DNA of 64,000 bases from Liolophura sinensis (Eukaryota > Mollusca > Polyplacophora > Chitonida > Chitonidae). The position numbers and the translations under genes were made by a program. Below are positions 12,065 through 23,139 of the stretch, piece after piece. The stretch covers positions 31,649,830-31,713,829 of the forward strand of contig NC_088301.1 of the NCBI RefSeq assembly GCF_032854445.1. Reading direction: 5' to 3'. Under the pieces are notes generated by a model, which had not been told where the DNA came from, did no database searches, and saw nothing but the letters and a program-made list of their open reading frames with translations. Every line of letters begins with the position of its first letter. The first letter of the stretch is position 1.

Positions 12065-12120
12065 GGCTGTCAGCATAAAGCAAGTGGTTTCGGTGTCATG
12101 TTTGGTGTCTTTAGTAAGAT
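12065..12120 (+). repeat. SINE-C fragment
   Basis: It contains GGCTGTCAGCATAAAGC and GGTGTCATGTTTGGTGTCTT, the 5' part of the SINE-C unit, diverged and truncated. Confidence 0.4.
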
Positions 12121-13038
12121 ATTGGAGCCAGTACTGTAATATTGCAGAAATATTTCCACCGAATTATTAAATGGTGATCATGCTTAAAACAGACTTTCGT
12201 ATAACACGCAATAAGTGCAATGTATGCGGAGATATCTCAACGTGCTAAAACCCCTATTGAGCCTTATATCAGCGGAATTGTCAGGAATCTTACCCTGTGC
12301 GGTAGTGCCGTGGACCTGCCATATACGCACAAGCCTGACAACCTCAAGAACGACGATTGTCATTAATTATTTAAAAGTATTTTTTTGTCAATGTCGGTGC
12401 CGTTTCTGGCGTGATTGCTGACTTTCATTACTGAGAACGTTGACTTAGGTTTATTGCATGTGTGTTAGATGTGAGTCGATTGCTTGTTATCTCTTTAATG
12501 CATATTATTTTCCTTGCTTTGCGTGTCCCGTGGTTTGTTATCACCCTGTACGTGTTGCCATCTATTGTTTGCGTGGTTAATGGTTTCACTCTGCCATCAG
12601 GACAGTTTCCTCTTTGTTATGCAGCCCGTCATCAGTAGGAAAGAGGCTAAAGCAATAAACCCCAAATAATGGTGCCTTAGAAATGCATCCCTTATACAGA
12701 TGTGTTGTCAAAGTGATTCAGTCAGTACTTGATTGAAGGGACAAAACACCGCCGACTTCAGCACGCGATCAAGGAACTCTATCAAAGTACCTTAACGGGT
12801 TAGAAATACTGCCAGCGACGTCACTAAGCCTGGCGGTAAATTAGCGAGGAATACGCCAATCTGTTACAGCGGGACAATTGTCATCAGCGAAGAAAGCGCG
12901 ACACTGTTTGAAAACATCGATAATAGAAAGATTTATCGTCAAGTTAGATACATAAAATAAACATTCAGCTCGGGTCCACTGTGGCATTTACACTGAGTAA
13001 ACAATGGAAGACCACTGTGACAGGCTTCAAGCAATGTG
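12121..13038. other. Intergenic stretch, nothing recognised
   Basis: No supportable exon or repeat was found. Confidence 0.4.
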
Positions 13039-13045
13039 TATATAG
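13039..13045 (+). promoter_or_regulatory. TATA-like box upstream of a candidate short gene
   Basis: TATATAG lies about 57 bases before the ATG at 13102, with a pyrimidine-rich stretch (CCCCTCTCTGTC) about 40 bases downstream that could serve as an initiator. This is circumstantial only. Confidence 0.2.
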
Positions 13046-13101
13046 ACTCAGGGGTTACAAGGTAACGGCTAATTACCCCTCTCTGTCATGCATAGTTGAA
13101 C

Positions 13102-13308
13102 ATGGAGCCCAGCAGAAGGACATCACATGAACAAGAAAACTATCGCAATTACCAGACAACGCTGAACGCTTTGCTAGGTTGTGGCATCAGCTTGCCCGGA
13201 AGATTTGAATACAGTACAGAAACACGTTATGCTGTTATGTGTCCTTTATGGCGCATGTGCCGCTCTCTACGCTGGCTTTACACCACTGCCACCACTAGAC
13301 AAGCTTGA
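13102..13308 (+). CDS. Candidate 68-residue intronless ORF, unrecognised
   Basis: The ATG has good context (GAACATGG). The frame runs 68 codons to TGA and an AATAAA follows at 13387-13392. The product begins MEPSRRTSHEQENY, is basic and polar with three cysteines, and has no signal peptide or known domain. A second frame in the same place, from ATG 13229 to TAG 13343, would encode a hydrophobic 38-residue peptide beginning MLLCVLYGACAALYAGF. At most one frame can be the product and neither may be expressed. The call rests on the compact order of TATA, ATG, stop and poly(A) signal, not on homology. Confidence 0.2.
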   Translation: MEPSRRTSHEQENYRNYQTTLNALLGCGISLPGRFEYSTETRYAVMCPLWRMCRSLRWLYTTATTRQA

Positions 13309-13386
13309 CCTTTGGAGCCTGAGCGACGCACGTGGGCTTTTTTAGGCTAAGCCGCACCACAGAAACTATTTAAACAGTATTCAGCA

Positions 13387-13392
13387 ATAAAA
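13387..13392 (+). terminator. Possible poly(A) signal AATAAA
   Basis: It lies 79 bases after the TGA of the candidate ORF and 42 after the TAG of the alternative frame. Confidence 0.2.
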
Positions 13393-13624
13393 TTGTTCCT
13401 TGTGTTGGTTACTATAATGTTGTTCATGCTTTACATGACTAAGATGCAGGTGTGTAAAGTATTATTTAAAGCAAAGGTCGAGACAGTTTGTTTGTGTTTC
13501 ATCACCTTGACCCCAGTGACTGATACAGAACTGGTCATACCGAGAGGCTTTAAAACTGTACTTGTTGCTGACTCGTTTGGTCCTCAGCACTGAAAAGTAA
13601 GAGCAAGGAAACGGGACTGGTTGG

Positions 13625-13830
13625 CCCGGTGTCAGCATAATGCGGGTGGGGTGTCCTGTCTGGTGTCTTCGTCATGATACTTCAATGGCGACAGCACTTT
13701 GGCAGCATGGACTCACTGTGCCACAAGAAGACACAGTATATGTCGCACACCTAATGATCCCTCGTCCTCATGTGACTGAAAAATTAATAGATACGACATT
13801 AAACCCCAATCAATCATTCTGTCATTCAAG
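13625..13830 (+). repeat. SINE-C copy, forward
   Basis: Typical blocks are present: GGTGTCAGCATAATGCGGG, GTGTCCTGTCTGGTGTCTTC, GGCAGCATGGACTCACTGTG, CCACAAGAAGACACAGTATA, CACACCTAATGATCCCTCGT, and a 3' end with ACGACATTAAACCCCAATCA. The blocks are in the same order as at 23140. Confidence 0.65.
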
Positions 13831-15475
13831 GGAAAAGACACGCATTTTGTCTCGCGAGATTTTCATTTCCGTCGTGCTTTAGACGAAAAGTGGATACCGA
13901 GGTTGAGTCTATCATATTCTACCATTCAAATCTCCAATCATCGTACTTTAGTGGTTAGGTGCTCAGCAGATTGACATAGACAAAGTAGCGTGGACATGGG
14001 CGAGATGGAGCCGTCGCCAGCATGGCCTTCCAGTGAGCAGCACTATAATTATGCCAGTATTGGGATCAGGCCCCACAAGAAGACACCGTGATGATATGAT
14101 CGAAAGGAGCGTTCGACATAAATCCCCAAGGAAAACAAAACGTTCTCGGCTCGTTTGTAATTTTTTGCAATCAAATAAAACAAAGTATAAGGGAAGCATT
14201 TCATCTGGGTTAAGCGTTAGTCATTTGTTCTGTGACTAAAATTGTCAGTAATAACTCAGTATAGCTAAGACGTTAGTGGTTCCCTTTATATGATCTGCTT
14301 GGAAGCTTAACTAAGTGAGAAATTCCTTAGTTTGTTCAAATTTTTGCGGGTTGTTGTTATAATTGCATTATATATGTTGGAATCCACAACTCCCCCGCAA
14401 GTTTGGTTGATCAAGAAGTTTTGCACTAAAGCTTCCAAATTCTCTTAACTAATAAAAAAAAATGTAACCCTTCGGGACAATTTTTATATAATGAACTCCA
14501 AAATAAGATGTTTAATGCAGGCTAGAGGCTCTGTCTTAACCAGACCTCCCCCGTACGATTTGGCCTACGTCGTTAGCGGATGAGCCGGAATTAGTGACCA
14601 AATGCAAGTTTTCATACAGGAATCGAGCGCAGCTGGTTTAAATACCACGCCAATATCAAATTCTTCCTTCGAACTCAATTGATTTTTTTTCCTTAAAAAG
14701 GAAAAAGAACATGAAATCTGGCGATTCCATCTGACACTAGGACATTGAAGCCCCCTTTTATGGGGGGATTACGGATCACTCCAGAGCAAGCTCTCCTCTC
14801 TTCTAGCCTTCGCCACACGCCAGCCAGAGCGTCTGAAAGGCTCGACCCTTTCAAACAGTATCTCAAGACATTCGTTTTTGATTGTGGCAACACTTTGCGG
14901 ACATGCATTCCTTTTGAACGGGAATAAAGAGGGATATTAAACAAACACAGGCGATTAGGTTAATGGCTTAGCTTGCATTAATTTAGAGGAAATAGTTGAC
15001 GGATATATTTGTAGATGGATTTTTGCTCTACCTCTCTAATACCTCATGTATCAGAGGATCATACCTATAATGGGAATCGGGGAGCTGGGGTGGTCATAAA
15101 CCACTAATTTCCACCGACACATATTTGTTCTCGTGTGTGAAGTGTTTTTGGTTGATTACTGATCGCCTTCGGCTGTGTGTGAGCTGTAGCAAGTTAGGGG
15201 AAGCAGCTTTGGGCTACAGCAATGGACAAAACCGACAGCAGAAACAGATCACTGTCAACGATTAACACAAAAATAACGCAACCAATGTGCGCCCACACAT
15301 CAGTTTTGACATCAGCTCGAGGACAAAGATGTGCAAAGAAACGCAATGAAAACAATGATGCCGAAGACTTATGCACAAAAAAGACATACAGTATGTTCGG
15401 GATCAAGGCAAGCGAGGTGTGCCGGGATAATTACATGTAAATGGGCAAATGTTATCATGAACAAATACACGACAA
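13831..15475. other. Intergenic stretch without a recognised gene
   Basis: A 72-codon + frame from the ATG at 15222 (acceptable start context, hydrophilic product with four cysteines) runs into the flank of the next minisatellite. It has no recognisable domain and I do not call it. The segment 14730-14930 is open on both strands and also unrecognised. Confidence 0.35.
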
Positions 15476-15479
15476 CTAT

Positions 15480-15850
15480 TGGACAAGACCAGCACTGTGT
15501 TCTTGGACAAGAAAAGAAATGAGCTCTTGGCAGAGCAAGCAATGATTTCCTGGAAAAACAAGCAATGAGCTTTTGGACAAAACAAACAATAACTCCTAGG
15601 ACCAAACTGGAACAAAGCAAGAAATGAGCTATTGAAGGTGACAAACAATAACCCTTGGGACCAAACAAGCAACAACAACTGGGACCAGACAAGCAATAAC
15701 TCCTGGGACCAGACTGGGGTCCCACAATAACTCCTGGGACCAGACTGGGGTCCCACAATAACTCCTGGGGCCATTAAGGAGACATCTCTTCGGGCTAAAC
15801 AAACAAACAGTCCTTGACAAGCGATGAACTCACAGAAATAATGCAATTCG
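15480..15850. repeat. Degenerate minisatellite, unit about 30 bp
   Basis: Units are built on CAATAACTCCTGGGACCA with variants such as CAATGAGCTTTTGGACAAA. The best two tandem copies (CAGACTGGGGTCCCACAATA) are at 15700-15770. The array keeps long frames open on the - strand (15369-15942), which are repeat artefacts. Confidence 0.75.
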
Positions 15851-17345
15851 TAGACAAGACAAGCAGTTTGTATTAGCATATAAAGCTGACAGAAAATGAA
15901 AACCAAAATGAGTATAAAAAAAGTAATTTCCGAACTACTCAAGACAAACAGGACTTTAAAGGGTAGGCCGACACAAATTTAAAACCATTTAAAGTCCTCC
16001 CTTGATTTAAAAACGCTGCCCTAATTAAAACATCATTCATATAAATAATTTGATGATACATAATTTTAATCTGTGTTGGCCTAATATGTATCCTATTTAT
16101 TCATAGTTGCTTACTTATTCCTTTCATTGATTTAATGATTCATTGATTTATTGATTTATTTATTTATTCCAGTGGCCGGAGGAATTGAAGATGATGCCGA
16201 TGTCCCTTGACGTATAATTAAGGTGATTTATATATTCTGACGTCAATATATATTTTGTTTTTAAATTTAAATTTGGAAAAGCCGCACGCATGAATACTCC
16301 ATCTTTAGCATTGTTCTTTACACATTAGGGTAAGTACATTAGCCAATAGTTCAGAACTTTATTGGTAATTGTGGAGTCGTCATTTTGCCAGACGTATGAG
16401 ACATTTGCAATTTTCTAACAGAATGAACTAACAGAGGTCTGCGCGACCGTTGTGATTAGAAGATCCTTGTCGCAGTTTTAGACAACAAAGAAACCCATTC
16501 ACTTTTACACCAAACCTGATCACTTATTTGATTAACAAAGCCCCAATTTTCGATGACTAACCTCTGGCAAACACATTAACCCATTAGAGGAGTTCTCAGC
16601 CATGACTTTCCCTAACCCCTGCCATATTGCTCAAGTATATCTCCAATAAATCCCTTTAACAATCAAATCAGGGTTGACAAATAATTAACGCCCCACCCAG
16701 CATCCCTAAAAGAACAGCAGTTATCTTCTGTGGTTGTATAGGAGGATTGGGATAGGCATCGTGTCTCCACTGACCTCAAGGACATAGCGTCTGACCTCAA
16801 GGGTTAGTACAAGGTGCAATTCGACTGCCCCCACCCCCCACCCCCCACCCCCATGGTTTAATCGCACGGCCCACGACTGCGGAGTAATCTATTGAACTAA
16901 GCTCTAAGGGAAACACGTGTATTCCAGATGTATCGGTGATAACTGAATTACACTGACGGTTGGACGTTCTTATCTGTATGATGTCTTCGAGTAACACCAC
17001 CCACGCATTCATAGATAGCCGCTTTTGAGTAGAATACTTCTAAGAAATGGGTCGTTTTCTAAAGCAAACAGTGACAATACAGTGGTAATTCGTTGTCACT
17101 GTTTTATTGGTTCAAACACATGTTTTTAAAGCTTAATCCTCTAATGGTTTTATTTCATTTAGTCTTTCTACTACTTTTATAACTGCGTTTATCCTCATTG
17201 TTCCATATCTGCAATTACTCGGGTACGTTGGTTATGATTGATGGAATAGCTAAACATTTTCCAGACAGCGCTGTTTTAACGAAATGATTAGCACAGTTGT
17301 TTGCGTATACAAATGCATAAAATACGTTCAGCAGCACATTGGGGT
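15851..17345. other. Intergenic stretch, no gene recognised
   Basis: It holds an AT-rich patch with TTGATTTATTTATTTATT (16140-16170) and the C-tract at 16828. No exon is supportable. Confidence 0.4.
16828..16852 (-). other. G-quadruplex-forming tract (C-rich on + strand)
   Basis: Four runs of 5-6 cytosines are separated by single adenines. The - strand is therefore four G-runs with one-base loops, the sequence type that forms very stable quadruplexes, and the + strand could form an i-motif. Confidence 0.7.
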
Positions 17346-17960
17346 TTGCTTTCCGTCAGCGCCGTACAGGCATTCCTTCTGGCGGATTGCTTTCCGTCAG
17401 CGCCGTACAGGTATTCCTGCTGTCATATTGCTTCCCGTCAGCGCCGTACAGGCATCCCTGATGGTATATTGCTTCCCATCAGCGTCGTACAGGCATCCCT
17501 GATGGTATAGTGCTTCCTGTCAGCACCGTACAGACATCTCTGATGGTGTGTTGCTTCCCGTCAACACTGTGAAGACATTTCTGCGGTATATTGCCTCCCG
17601 TCAACACCGTACAGGCATTCCTGGTGGTATATTGCTTCCCGTCAGCGCCATACAGGCATTTCTGGTGGTATATTGCTTCCCGTCAGCGCCATACAGGCAT
17701 TCCTGGTGGTATATTGCTTCCCGTCGGCGCTGTACAGGCATTCCTTGTGCTGGACTGCTTCCTGTTAGCGCCTTGTAGGCTCTCCTTGTGGTAGATTGCT
17801 TTCTCATAGCGCCTTATACCTGTTCCTTTCGATAGATCGCTTCCGTTATCGCCGTACACAAATTCCTTGTGGTAGATTACTATAGCGCCTTATAGGCATT
17901 TCTTGTGTTGGACTGTTAGCAGCGTATCTAAGTTTCTTGTGGTAGATTGCTTTCCGATAA
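17346..17960. repeat. Minisatellite, 41-bp unit, about 15 copies
   Basis: The unit begins TTGCTTCCCGTCAGCGCCGT and continues ACAGGCATTCCTGGTGGTAT A. The first copies are nearly identical and later ones decay (TTGCTTTCTCATAGCGCC). Because 41 is not a multiple of 3, a read-through passes through all three frames every 123 bases, and several frames stay open by chance of the unit (17284-17807). Confidence 0.9.
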
Positions 17961-18696
17961 CACCGCATAGATAGGCACTGTAGGAGGTGAAAACAAAACA
18001 AGTAATATAATAACATAATATAAGCCTGTTCGTTCTATTCTTCCACAGAAGCTTAATAGAGCTTATCTGGACGACATTTTCCCTTGTTAACGAAGGTTAA
18101 AATCCGCTAAAACCAATTATTGATTTACAAAGAAACTCCTTTAAGATCGAATACAACGGCGACCCAATGACGTCACACATGAACAGTTTACTGTTATATT
18201 TAATAGCCTGCTTATTCTTTACCCTCGTACTCAACGAAAATAACTAAGACCAACTGAACACAGCCAGGTAACGGACCCCTCCCCCCTCCCAGCCCCCACT
18301 CAAAGTAAAGCCCTATAGCCGGATCAACAGAAGATGGATCTGAATAGGGGACATGATTGCTGGTCCCCAACCCGTTAAAAGCCCGTTATACGACTCAAAA
18401 AACAAACTTTCCACATTCATTTACCTTAATAGACAGAAGTACATTGATTTACTTATTTCGACAATTCTATGCACATAAATGGACATACAATATTTTAAAA
18501 TAGGGGATATTCTACATAAATAGCCACAGCTATTTATGTTTAATATCTATAGTCATATCAATAGTTTATCAATAACGCTGAGACATCTACTGAAGGGAAG
18601 AATATGCGGACAAGCCTTATTTATGATTTGTTCGGTGGAAAAGTATGAAAACTGACTAACAAGCTATATTCTATTAGATTCATTAAATACACGTGC
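17961..18696. other. Intergenic stretch, nothing recognised apart from a C-rich tract
   Basis: No exon or repeat copy was found apart from the C-rich tract at 18276. Confidence 0.4.
18276..18298 (-). other. Second G-quadruplex-capable C-tract
   Basis: On + it reads as four C-runs (4, 6, 3 and 5) with loops of 1, 1 and 2 bases, so the - strand meets the usual four-G-run rule. Confidence 0.55.
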
Positions 18697-18850
18697 ATGT
18701 CATGCTAAAGGCCTGACAGTTATTTGTGTGTTTTGACGATTATCATAACACGTTGCGAACAGCCTAATTGTCATGCAAAATGCCTGCAAGGTAATTGTGT
18801 GTTGTGAACAGCCTATTTGTCATGCAAAAAGCCTGCAAGGTATTTGTTTA
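18697..18850. repeat. Short tandem duplication, about 50-bp unit
   Basis: Two close copies contain GAACAGCCTAATTGTCATGC and CCTGCAAGGTAATTGTGTG. A more diverged third on the left has TGTCATGCTAAAGGCCTGAC. Confidence 0.65.
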
Positions 18851-19845
18851 TTTCCACATCGTAACTTACTGTTACATATTTATACAATCATATTTTCGAA
18901 AAATATCATCACGAACTGGATAATTTTTTATCGGCATGTTTAGATTTGCTCCTAGCGAAATACTTTTAACATCCTTGTTAAACGCTGTTAACATCCTTGG
19001 GTAACCATTATCCTAAAACTATTGGCAGGTTTATTTCAAATGCAGGAGTCATGAAAAAACAAATTCTTTACTTACGTCCCTCGATGAACGCTCTCGCCTT
19101 ATCTAACGTCAAGTGAATGCAGTCTAGTGATATAGACTTGTTGAATTGTAAAATCTTGATTTGACATAAAAAGGTGTTAATGCAGTTAATTCATTCGCGT
19201 GTCCATACTTGACTGCATGCATCCATGTTTGAACTTGATTTGTTGTGATACCATATCACATATAGCAATTAAGTCATTTTACTGCACAATACTGCACTGA
19301 CATAACTCTATATGCGTGCAGTAAATGAAAGTACATGTCACTACACATTTGGTATGAAGTCTCTGCATTGCATAGCACTGCTTCACAATCAAACACAGAT
19401 CATTTCTCGTCGTCAATCACACTGTCCTTTTGAACACATGCATTCAAAATTCCCTTCATTGTTAGAGCTGTAGAGATAACCAGTAGGCGTATTTCCGGTT
19501 TGTCAGTTGATTACGGCGAAACTTGATACACTCCGAAAGATAATATCCGGTCGATATAGCCCAGTTAAATGCCAGTTTAGTGCACCAAACGTTAGTACAT
19601 ACAATGCCCTTAATTATTTTGTCAATTAAACTGAGCTTGATTCCACTACACAGCCTAATAATGTTTAGTTCCGCGACATCGAGGCCATTGTCAGTGTAAC
19701 ACGAAGTACTCGCTTGATAGTTATGAAACGAAAAGTTAAATAAAAGCTAACTTCCATCAAAGGATAGTCCTAGTATAACTGGTTTGCAGAAATACCAAAG
19801 TGCCACCTGGGCAATTTGATCAATATAATCTATACAACAACCTCT
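18851..19845. other. Intergenic stretch, nothing recognised
   Basis: AT-rich, with no exon, RNA gene or repeat copy that I can support. Confidence 0.4.
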
Positions 19846-20108
19846 ATTATTTATTTATTTCATTGATGATTTATGCCGTACTCAAGATTGTTTCACTTGT
19901 AGGACGGTGACCAGAGTTATGGTGGATGGAAAGCGGGCAGAACCTAGGGGAAATCCACAACCATTCGCAGGTTACTGGTAGACTTTCCGCGTACGACCAT
20001 ACAGGAAACCAGCATGAGCAGGACTTGAACTCACACTGACAGCAATGGTGAGAGGCTTCCGAATCATCTTACTGTGATAACACGCCTACCACTCGGCCAC
20101 AGCCCTTC
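19846..20108 (-). repeat. SINE-A copy, near full length, reverse orientation
   Basis: It runs from the reversed tail (TTATTTATTTATTTCATTG) through ATGCCGTACTCAAGATTG, GGACGGTGACCAGAGTTATG and GGAAACCAGCATGAGCAGGA to a tRNA-like head whose reverse complement has box A (TGGCCGAGTGG) and box B (GAGTTCAAGTCC). It is more diverged than the copy at 25119. Confidence 0.8.
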
Positions 20109-20286
20109 CCCTCCCCCTTTCCCCGTTGGTTGTAAAGTGTCGAGGGCCAAAATCAGAATTCCCAGTCCAAATTCCCAGTCCAAATCCCCCATCACCTGCA
20201 GTATACTTGTATTTTTTTATTATCTATATTTATGGTTTTAGTTTTTTTTATTATTATTAATGTTGTGGTCAAGAAAAAGTAACTTA

Positions 20287-20412
20287 TGTGACAGCTGTCA
20301 AGTGTGGAGTGTCACTGTGCGTCATGTATGTGACTGCTGTCAAGTGTGGAGTGTCACTGTGCATCATGTATGTGACAGCTGTCAAGTGTGGAGTGTCACT
20401 GTGTGTCATGTG
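20287..20412. repeat. Minisatellite, 42-bp unit, 3 copies
   Basis: The units TGTGACAGCTGTCAAGTGTG plus GAGTGTCACTGTGCGTCATG TA are nearly identical. Since 42 is 14 codons, the repeat reads as a 14-residue peptide repeat (QVWSVTV core) in the + frame at 20260-20550. That is not evidence for a gene. Confidence 0.85.
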
Positions 20413-20925
20413 ATCAAACAATTTACAACAGCTATGAATCTAACACGTGTACAATTGACTTTTATCTCTTTGACTCGCTGTTATATCGTACTTCGGACAT
20501 CAAAATTAAAAGCCTGGAGTCATACAAAATTGTCACTCCTTTATTCATGACATTATTCCTCTGGGAAAAGGCTTGTATCTCATCACATACTGTATTAAAT
20601 CTAAATTTATAACCATCAAACAATTCGGACTGAAACCAATTTTAAATCTGTTTCCCTCGGGAATGCGCATATCATTGAAGTCACAAACATTTGTTCGAAA
20701 CGACCTTATTCTTAAGACTTGTTATATTTTGACTTTCCAGCTCCTTCCAGCAATTTTTTGATTTTCAAGCAGATCTGAAGACAATCGACTGTGTTTCAAA
20801 TAAATAACTGAGAAATATTTGTTTTCGCGCCGTTCCTTCCCTTTTCAGGCCATGTGGATTTTTAAAATAAAACCATTTATACATATTCTGAACAACAGAA
20901 CAAATTTAGCTGGAATTTAAATTAC
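20413..20925. other. Intergenic stretch, nothing recognised
   Basis: AT-rich, with no supported feature. Confidence 0.4.
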
Positions 20926-21078
20926 AGCATTATGGTGGGAGGAAACCGGAAAGAGGCCAGAGGAAACCCACGACCAGCCGCAGGTTGCTGACAGACCTTC
21001 CCACTTACGGCCGAAGAGGAAACCAGCATTAGCTGGACTTGAACTCACAGCGACCAACAATAAAAGAGACCTTAGAAT
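20926..21078 (-). repeat. SINE-A internal fragment, reverse
   Basis: It starts at GCATTATGGTGGGAGGAAAC and extends through CCCACGACCAGCCGCAGGTT and CATTAGCTGGACTTGAACTC. The 3' tail portion is missing. Confidence 0.75.
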
Positions 21079-21190
21079 CAGTGCGTGTATGAAAGGATTA
21101 GATGCTGCTACGTGTCTGTCGAAATACCTTAAACTGCTGGTTTGTGCATTCTTTAACAAACATGTTTACTAAAGTTCATACTGTAATCGT

Positions 21191-21360
21191 ACTGCTGGCT
21201 TCCTCTTCGGTCCCCTCTCTGAGAAGGTCTGCAGCAACCTGCGGATGGTGGTGGGTTTTCTCCGGACTCTGCCCGGTTTCCTCCCACCATAATGCTGGCC
21301 GCCGTCGTATAAGTGAAACATTCTTGAGAACCGCGTAAAACACCAATGAAATAAATAAAA
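21191..21360 (+). repeat. SINE-A, 5'-truncated insertion with 15-bp target-site duplication
   Basis: The insert starts in the core (ACTGCTGGCTTCCTCTTCGG) and ends in the AATAAATAAA tail. It is flanked by a perfect direct repeat, TCATACTGTAATCGT, at 21176-21190 and 21361-21375. The direct repeat shows insertion by target-primed reverse transcription. The missing tRNA head shows incomplete reverse transcription. Confidence 0.9.
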
Positions 21361-21375
21361 TCATACTGTAATCGT

Positions 21376-21840
21376 CATAGAAGAAAACCATGGGGAGTAG
21401 AAGCGATAGTAGATGAGAAACCTTGAAACTGCAAGCAAGTTCTACTTTAAATTTCAGTCACACGGTCCTCCATTTGACTGGTTAATATGGAATTAAAGTG
21501 TTATTTTTGTTTTCCTTCATCGCAGGTTGCGCTCGTTCTGCAGCATATAAAACAAGAGGTTTTTCATAAATTCGTAACAATGTGTCATTGGAACCCATCT
21601 GTATAGGTTTATGTTTAAATATGTGATTTTTTATCACCAAGAAAGATTGGAAAAATCGTATTAAGAGGAAATTAAGAACATTAGAAATTGCAAACCATCA
21701 AACCTGCATGTTGTAGTGGGCTGCTTATTATCGCCAAAGCCACATCGCCATTGAGAGCAGAAAAGGCACAAAATGCCCTATTTAACGCCGGGTTCAAATT
21801 ATTCAAAATGGAGACATTATTACCTATAATTTATAATGTA
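21376..21840. other. Intergenic stretch, nothing firm
   Basis: A strong acceptor-like site (TTTTCCTTCATCGCAG ending 21525) is followed by a 13-codon frame starting with cysteine and ending at TAA 21567. No partner exon is visible. Confidence 0.35.
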
Positions 21841-22375
21841 TATACCGGGCACCATCCCACCCTGACAAGCAGCACGCCTTGCTCACGGCATCATCTAACA
21901 TGCCCTGCTCAAACCCCACCTAGACAAGCAGCACGCTATGGCCAATATACCCAACACCATCCCACCCAGACAAACAACACGCCTTGGTCACGGCATGATA
22001 TTGTATACCCAGCACGATACCAACCGGATAAGCACCACGCCCTGGACACAGCATGATATAATATACCCAACACCATCCCACCCAGACAAACAACACGCCT
22101 TGGTCACGGCATGATCTAACACACTCAACACCATGCCAACCGGATAATTGGCACGCCATGGACACAGAATGATATAATATACCCAACACCATCCCACGCC
22201 GTCACGGCATGATCTAAAATACCAAGTACAGAAAGTCATGGTCACGGCATGGTCTAATATACCCGGTACCATTCCTCCCGGACAAGCAGCACGCCATAGA
22301 CACAGCATGATATAATATACCCAACACCATCCCACCCAGACAAACTACACGCCTTGCTCACAGCATGATCTTGAT
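21841..22375. repeat. Minisatellite, 58-bp monomers in alternating A/B order
   Basis: Type A monomers carry CCCACCCAGACAAACAACAC and CTTGGTCACGGCATGAT. Type B monomers carry ACCGGATAAGCACCACGCC and TGGACACAGCATGATATAAT. In the centre they alternate A-B-A-B, so the amplified unit is a 116-bp dimer. The outer copies are irregular. Frames open in the array (21688-22335) are artefacts. Confidence 0.85.
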
Positions 22376-23139
22376 GACTGCATGATCTGTACCGCTACAT
22401 TAAGCTACAAAAATCAGCCTCTAGCATTTACGGGTTGATGATTACCTAATGCTAGCTTCTCCAAGCCTTACAATAAACCAGCATAACAAGAGGTAAATGT
22501 ACAGTTAATACATCGTACTGTCATTGTGTTGCACACCCAGTTGCTCTGGCATAAAATACATTGTGCACTTCTCCGTCAATAATCTTGCTTAAGTAACGAG
22601 ATTTTCACAGTCTGGGACTGTTATGAAAAGTGTATCAAGAGCACCGTACTTTTATGCCAACAAGCCTTCCCCAGCCTCCCGGACAAACCAACCATCTCTG
22701 ACCAGAGAACATTTCCATTTTCATTAAAAGAGAGGCAAAAGCAATACGTCTGGCATCCAGATAAAGCCTTTCCCGTTGACACCTTTCGGAATTTAACGCT
22801 CAGTGTGTCAACAATGACTTTCAGATGGAATAGATTTTAAACCCACTGTCGTCAGGGAAAAGACAGCGTTAGATACGCTTTACGGCAGTGCGCGCGAGGT
22901 TCACTAGTTAATAGAAATAATTGTTTGCCTTTATGGTAAAATCCTTTTGGGTGTCATAAGAGTAATATTTTGGGATTCTATAAATTCCAATGAACCAGGC
23001 AAATCGTAGAACTTTATTAAAGACTTATAACGGTTCTTTGTGATATCCTGATGGATAGGGCCCAGCGGTGAAGATAAACTTTAACAATTTTACCTTTCAA
23101 CTGCTTGGTGGGCGGCTAACGTTCAGAGAAAGATACATG
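22376..23139. other. Intergenic stretch, nothing recognised
   Basis: No exon or repeat copy was found. Confidence 0.4.

Noticed and set aside
15222-15440. 72-codon hydrophilic + frame with a good start context
   Set aside because: No homology and no promoter or poly(A) signal. It runs into a minisatellite flank.
15369-15942. Long - frames of 129 and 179 codons
   Set aside because: They are produced by the ~30-bp minisatellite and are internally repetitive.
21526-21569. Possible terminal exon starting with a cysteine after a strong acceptor
   Set aside because: Only 13 codons, with no donor partner nearby and no poly(A) signal close downstream.
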